DNA from: Macrotis lagotis
Lineage: Eukaryota; Chordata; Mammalia; Peramelemorphia; Peramelidae
Length of the DNA: 64,000 bases
Reading direction: 5' to 3'
Assembly (NCBI RefSeq): GCF_037893015.1
Contig: NC_133666.1
Location: 657,872,772-657,936,771, forward strand
Positions 59,301 through 64,000 of this stretch are shown piece by piece (positions within the stretch are counted from its first letter, which is position 1; each line of letters begins with the position of its first letter). Below the pieces are notes generated by a model. It ran no database searches, was not told where the DNA came from, and worked only from the letters and a program-made list of their open reading frames with translations. A program made the translations under genes and the position numbers.

Positions 59301-61984
59301 ACTGCAGCCAGGTACTGGGTTGGGTCTTCTCTACCACTAATTGTTATACCCACCTTGTCCCCCACCTACTGAGGAGAATGGTACCATGGTGGGCCATTTT
59401 TGTTAAACAAGGCTGCCAGATCTGATGGGGAGGGGAGGAGCCATCTAGAGTTGCTCAGAATAGAGTTCACTTGGGGGGGGGGGGGAACTAGCCTTAGAAG
59501 AATGGCCCAGAAGAACCTGGATTGGCTGCATTGCCATCTCCAGAGTCAGCAGCCAGTGGGCCACTGACAGCGTCCTTCCACTCTGCCCCGTCTCTTCCAG
59601 CATGAGCCGACCTCAGATGCCACTCCAGAAGCTGCTCTTCTCAGCCACGCTGACACGGAATCCTGAGAAGCTGCAGGAGCTGGGCCTCTACCAGCCCCGG
59701 CTCTTCTCCACTGGCCTGGAGAGCCAAGAATCCCCAGCTCAGCCAGGATCTGAGCAGGACGCGGAGGGGAAGTATGCCTTCCCCACAGGGCTCTCGGTGA
59801 GAGAGGGAGGGAGCAGAGGACGACCTGGTGGGATCCCACGGGGAAAGGGAAAAGGACTCTTAAGAAGAGCAGGTGTGGGGCGACTAGGTGCCATAGTGGA
59901 TAAAGCACCAGCCTTGGAGTCAGGAGTACCTGGGTTCAAATCCAGCCTCAGACATTTAATAATTACCTAGCTGTGTGACCTTGGGCAAGCCACTTAACTC
60001 CATTTGCCTTACAAAAACCTTAAAAGAAAAAAAAAAGCTGGTGTAAGAACCAACTTGGTGCCTTCCTGGCAGACCACCACAGGGACTCATCGAGCTCTCT
60101 CTGGGTCTCCCACAGCATTTCTATGTCCCTTGCACCCTCAACTCCAAACCATTGGTCATCCTGCACTTGATGAGGAATATGAAGTTCTCACGGGTTCTGT
60201 GCTTTACCAACTCCCGGGAGCACTCGCACAGGTGAGGGTCAGAACAAGGGAGAGTGTGTACAATAGTCACTGGACATTCAGCTGCTAAGGGGGGGCTGGG
60301 AAGGAAGGGTGGAAGGTAATTATGTAACTTAAAAAATAGGCATATGCAGGTGAATGAATGTTGAAAAACTTTAGTAACATATCATTGCAAAAATAAAATA
60401 TGAATTGAACAAAAAAGGCAAGGAAGAGGGCCCTTGGGGCAGATGCACTCTCCCCCCAAGTACTCCTTTCCCTCCTCTCCAGGTTGTTCTTGCTGGTCAA
60501 GGCCTTTGGGGGGATCCCTGTGGCTGAATTCTCCTCCAGATTCGGACCTGGCCAGAGGAAGATGATCCTGAAGCAGTTTGAACAGGGCAAGATTCAACTG
60601 TGAGTATCCCAAAGGGAGAGAGGTTGGAGGTATAAGATCAGAGAGCACAGAAGGGTTGAGCCTGCAAAGGGTTGGTCACCATTTGTCTTTAACCTGCGGC
60701 CCCTCAGCCCCTCCTCCTGACAGTCATTCCAGCATGGGTGCTGAGTGAGAGGATGCCCAGAGCCACCTGGGTCTGTTCCCTTCACCTCATTACAGCTTGA
60801 TCAGCACAGATGCCACTGCTCGAGGCATCGACGTGAAAGGAGTGAAACTGGTCATCAACTACGACGCCCCGCAGTACATCAGGACCTATGTGCATCGGTG
60901 AGGGAAGGGGAGGCACTGGGGCAGGGTTTTTCTGTCCCTCTTCCTTGGGGGTCTAATCATTTGTTACTGACCTAGACCCTGAACTGGAATAACCAAGCAC
61001 CTGCCTCCCTCTTGTGTCTGATTGTAGGGTAGGCAGAACAGCCAGAGCTGGGAAGACAGGGCTGGCATTTACTCTGCTCCTAAATGTCCAGGTAAGCCCC
61101 ATGGGGACACCTGCCCTTTCCCAGCTCTGCCACCTTCTCCATTCATTCATACCCCAGTGTCATTGTCTGTTACTTAGGAAGAATGGCTCGAAGGAAGACT
61201 GACCCCCATTCTCTTCTCCAGGAGCAGAAATTCCTTCAGATGCTGAGAGAGGCAAGAGCTCCTGAGCTAGGAAAGCATCTAATCCAGAGTGAGCACCTGA
61301 AGTCCCTGGTGCCTCAGTATGAGGAAGCGCTGGCTGAGCTCCAGAAAACCGTCCGGGTAAGGGCCTCAGCTGGGCATGATGGGCTTCAAGATGCCAGCTC
61401 TTCAGCTGCCAGAGGGCTAGCCAGCCAGCTCCCCAGGGCCACAGGAGCAGGGACTGTAGCCGTCATGGCTTTCTCATACCTGCTCGTGGCTGAGGAAGCA
61501 AAACTAAACCAGGGGTTTAGGCAGCATAGCTGAAAGACACACATAGTTGACAGCATTCCTTTGGGAGTGTCCCATACCTCCACTGCCCAGGGCCAAGAGT
61601 CTTAGCTACCCACTAGCCCAAGGTCTGGGGTCCTGGGAGTTCACTAGAAAAGAGGAGCATAGACCATGGGGCAATGAATGCATTGGGGGGCCTGCATCTG
61701 AGGAGAGCCACAGAGACCAGGCATCTGGCTCTACCTAAAAAAAAGGGTTGGTCTTGCTCACGTGGAAAAGACCAAAGCAGAAGAGGCAGTGCCCCAGGAA
61801 GAACCAGGATTGAAGAAAAGGTCAGCCAGCCTGCTGGGTTAGCATCCTAGACAGGAAGGACCCTCAGCAGGCTAAGCCCCCACAGTTCCAGGCAGGCTGC
61901 TGTGTGGAGGGAGACCCGATCCCTGCTCTTTTCTCACCCCAGCTTTTGTTTTCATAGAATGAATGGAAGAAAAAGAAGGCCTGA
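53023..61984 (+). CDS. DDX51: ATP-dependent RNA helicase DDX51, complete
   Basis: DDX51 is a nucleolar DEAD-box helicase (Dbp6-like) in 60S pre-rRNA processing (family knowledge). Sixteen coding exons: 53023-53045, 55587-55954, 56106-56233, 56459-56609, 57250-57395, 57582-57653, 58276-58382, 58837-58945, 59166-59311, 59601-59796, 60116-60231, 60483-60599, 60796-60897, 61028-61091, 61222-61356, 61958-61984. They sum to 2,007 nt, or 668 aa plus stop; human is 666 aa. Introns are GT-AG and phases join. The N terminus ([11 protein letters not shown]) leads into a Lys/Glu-rich low-complexity region. Helicase motifs in order: APTGSGKT (256-263), PTKELAQ, TPGRL, DEAD (371-374), SAT (431-433), [10 protein letters not shown] (563-572), [10 protein letters not shown] (593-602). 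All catalytic residues are present. ATG context is good (G at -3 and +4). Confidence 0.97.
53320..55560. other. DDX51 intron 1, with MIR relics
   Basis: A minus-strand MIR lies at about 53,890-54,140 (TTTACTGTTAGTAAACTGAG, GATTTGAACTGAGGTCTTGC). A plus-strand MIR tail lies at 54,150-54,265 and another plus-strand MIR at 54,965-55,125. The rest is unassigned; no extra exon is recognised. Confidence 0.6.
59462..59486. repeat. Short G-run in DDX51 intron 9
   Basis: TTGGGGGGGGGGGG within the intron, about 115 bp before exon 10. Confidence 0.7.
59877..60037 (+). mobile_element. tRNA-derived marsupial SINE in DDX51 intron 10
   Basis: GGCGACTAGGTGCCATAGTG, GACATTTAATAATTACCTAG and an A-rich tail. 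AGCAGGTGT before and AGCTGGTGT after are a likely target-site duplication. It lies in the gene's sense orientation, 78 bp upstream of exon 11. Confidence 0.92.
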
Positions 61985-62130
61985 GCCTGGCCAAGCTGCT
62001 CATCCACCGGGCCTTGGGATCTGGGGTGCGCCTGCTGCCAAAGATGGACGAGGCCCTAGGACTCAATCACTGTCCTGAACTGCCTCCTGAAAATGAGCCA
62101 CTGAGCCTAGTCATTGCTGAGCCACCATAG
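61963..62130 (+). CDS. 55-codon ORF overlapping the DDX51 stop, unknown
   Basis: The ATG at 61,963 lies in DDX51 exon 16 in a different frame and reads through the DDX51 stop to a TAG at 62,128. The product starts [20 protein letters not shown] and ends SLVIAEPP; it is acidic at both ends. No family is recognised. It could be a chance ORF in GC-rich 3' UTR or the trace of a formerly longer C terminus. A shift of exon 16 by alternative splicing into this frame is not supported by any visible AG. Confidence 0.2.
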   Translation: MEEKEGLSLAKLLIHRALGSGVRLLPKMDEALGLNHCPELPPENEPLSLVIAEPP

Positions 62131-62200
62131 CAGGGAGGGGGAAGGAAACTTTAATTTTAAAAAGAAAATAAGAGTCTTTGTACTTGATTTACTAGAAACA
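61985..62200 (+). other. DDX51: DDX51 3' UTR, end approximate
   Basis: No canonical AATAAA follows the stop codon closely. AAAATAAG at 62,165-62,172, followed by a T/G-rich stretch, is the best candidate signal. The UTR end is therefore uncertain. Confidence 0.4.
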
Positions 62201-62560
62201 CGTCCTGATCTCAAGTGAAATGAGAAAAATGGGGTATATCCAGGATGGCTCTGAATGAATGCAGAGTAGGGGACACTGTCCTAGCCAAGCAGGGGTAGAT
62301 AGCCTGCACACCTAAGCTTCAAATGCCCGGGCTGCTCAGGGAGGTGGGTAGGACCCTCACAGAGACAAGGTCAAGGGACTTCAGAAATGGAAATTTCCTA
62401 TTGGAGATGAAGAGAAAGGATTAATCAATCATCAGGCTAGATTCAAGTCAACTGTCAGTCCATCTGAGTGAAACCCTGGGTGCCTCTAGGCTGTTTATTC
62501 ATTTTAAGTTTCAAAAATCAGAAATTTTACCAAACACCATCTTCAATTGGAAAGAATGCC
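62200..62560. other. Short unassigned gap between convergent transcripts
   Basis: No repeat or exon is recognised. It lies between the DDX51 3' UTR and the minus-strand poly(A) signal near 62,585. Confidence 0.4.
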
Positions 62561-62581
62561 AGCAACTATAAAAATGTACAC

Positions 62582-62587
62582 TTTATT
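62582..62587 (-). terminator. Minus-strand AATAAA poly(A) signal
   Basis: The plus strand reads TTTATT. The downstream minus-strand sequence contains TTTTTATAGTTG and GGTGTTTGGT, a usable GU-rich element. Confidence 0.4.
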
Positions 62588-63334
62588 CCACTCCCTGTTT
62601 GGTAGGATACATCACAATTCTATACAATCCTACATAGCAAGTACAAGTGCCCACATTTGTCAGTAATTTATACTTGGTCCTGCCTTCCTAGTACCATTTC
62701 ACCACTGGGAGAGTTTTTTTAAGTTAAGAAAGGTGTTTCCAACTTTGCTGATAGATGAATGGACCAGAGAACCAGCTGCCTCGGGCAAATCACGTAGCAG
62801 TTGTGTAGGGCACAGGGCCAAATATTCCAAAGGAAAAACAAGTTAACTTGGCATGATTCTGAAATGGACAACAACACATCAGGGATGTAAAATGTTCTTC
62901 CTTTCACTGCCAAATTGAATGAACCTAAATGGCCCCTTGAGCCCTCACTGCCCATTTTGAAAGTGCTGAAAGATAAATGAGTGACAGAATGGTTTTAGAT
63001 TCAGGGAAATGTGTGAATGACCCAGAGAAAGGACAGACTAGAAAATAACTCAATACTCCAATCTAGCTTATGCCAGAACCACTGGACATGTAGGAAATAC
63101 ATAAAGTTGAGATCCTCTATTTCTTGCAATTCCATTACATCTAATATCGATAATGTCATATCTTTAAAGTTGTTCCATAAAAGAAAAATGATTTTTTAAC
63201 TAAACCACCAAATGATCCCATATTGCAAGAAAAAAAATCCATTTTATGAAATGTAATGGAAAAAAATCCTCAATTTCACATCAGCTACAGTCAAAGCAAA
63301 ATGCAAAATCATTTAAGAGGAGCTTTTTGGACTT

Positions 63335-63472
63335 TTTCCTTGGTGAGGCAATTGAAGTTAGGTGACTTGCCCAGGGTCTCACGAGTTGGTAGTGTCAAGT
63401 ACCTGAGGCCACATTTGAATCAGGTTCTCGTGATTTCAGAGCTAGTGCTTTATCCGCTGCCCCCTAGCAAAC
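63335..63472 (-). mobile_element. tRNA-derived SINE, diverged, antisense to the plus strand
   Basis: GGTGAGGCAATTGAAGTTAG, GACTTGCCCAGGGTCTCACG and GCTTTATCCGCTGCCCCCTA. It lies within the proposed 3' UTR. Confidence 0.75.
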
Positions 63473-64000
63473 TTTATTTTCAAAAGGTTTATATGTGAAT
63501 AAAAGTCTTTGGACCAAACATCATATTGTATCATTTCTTTAACATTGAAACAAGTTCCTTTAGGATAGTAATAGACTGTGACCTCATCCTCCAAACATCT
63601 ACCTGAATATACATTCACTTTCTTATTCACTTTAGTAAAATAATCATACAAAAGTGTATTCTATGCACAATTCAGAATTATTCTTGAGTTTTGTTTACTT
63701 TCCTCTCTTCCCTAGTTGAAGGCTGAATAAATTTTATACTCAACACAGAAACATCACAAAAGCAAATGAAACTTAAATTAAACCCCAGCCGTTAAAAATT
63801 CTCCCAAACTGGAAGTATCAAACTAGACAAATAGGAAATTTTCCCGAGATACAAAGTGAATACTCCTTTTACAAAAAAGGTTACAGATTTACTATACATA
63901 GAACTAAGATCAACACACTCATTACATTCCAAGAAGAACCATTATCACAAAGTGAAGAATGAAAGCAAACAGGCACACATGGCCACACGCACACATACAC

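Larger units (their letters stand above)
62560..64000 (-). other. Candidate 3' UTR of a convergent minus-strand gene (EP400 expected)
   Basis: On the minus strand AATAAA (plus TTTATT, 62,582-62,587) is followed by a T/G-rich stretch, as at a cleavage site. The DNA beyond is AT-rich, mostly unique and has no exon, as in a long 3' UTR. In mammals the neighbour on this side of DDX51 is EP400, which would point toward it. No coding sequence reaches the window, so identity rests on synteny alone. Confidence 0.3.

Noticed and set aside
1..64000. CRISPR arrays, operons, bacterial or phage features
   Set aside because: The sequence is vertebrate nuclear DNA. The only regular arrays are microsatellites and the intron 1 tandem array, which has no spacer structure.

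Overview
The window looks like nuclear DNA from a marsupial, probably an Australian (australidelphian) species and possibly a dasyurid. The basis is many copies of one tRNA-derived SINE (GGCTAGGTGGCACAGTGG head, TTAATAATTACCTAGCTGTG middle, short A-rich tail), plus MAR1-type and composite marsupial SINEs, marsupial-style L1 fragments, and old MIR, L2 and L3/CR1 relics. The order assignment rests on remembered repeat character and was not searched.

From 1 to about 42,660 the DNA is intergenic and repeat-dense. It holds an ORF1-bearing L1-type element with no ORF2 (540-3,060), L2 relics, L1 3' ends in both orientations, a decayed L1 with ORF2 remnants broken by two SINEs and an AT-rich in-frame expansion (19,505-24,035), a mariner-like MITE hairpin (28,094-28,176), a 34-nt poly-G run, and a few unique stretches that resemble conserved non-coding elements. 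I found no exon there. By mammalian synteny the next gene on this side should be GALNT9, but no GALNT exon is visible.

From 42,660 to 62,200 lie two complete head-to-head genes with intact reading frames and GT-AG introns. NOC4L is on the minus strand (15 coding exons, 515 aa). DDX51 is on the plus strand (16 coding exons, 668 aa). Their start codons are 176 bp apart inside one CpG island, with a perfect CRE (TGACGTCA) and ETS-type sites between them. Both proteins act in nucleolar ribosome biogenesis: NOC4L in small-subunit maturation, DDX51 in large-subunit pre-rRNA processing. A shared promoter would co-regulate them. NOC4L intron 1 contains an unusual higher-order tandem array (51,655-52,550) that abuts the island.

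Beyond DDX51 (62,200-64,000) there is no exon. A minus-strand AATAAA near 62,585 and mostly unique AT-rich sequence fit the 3' UTR of a convergent gene, which synteny predicts to be EP400. This is an inference only.
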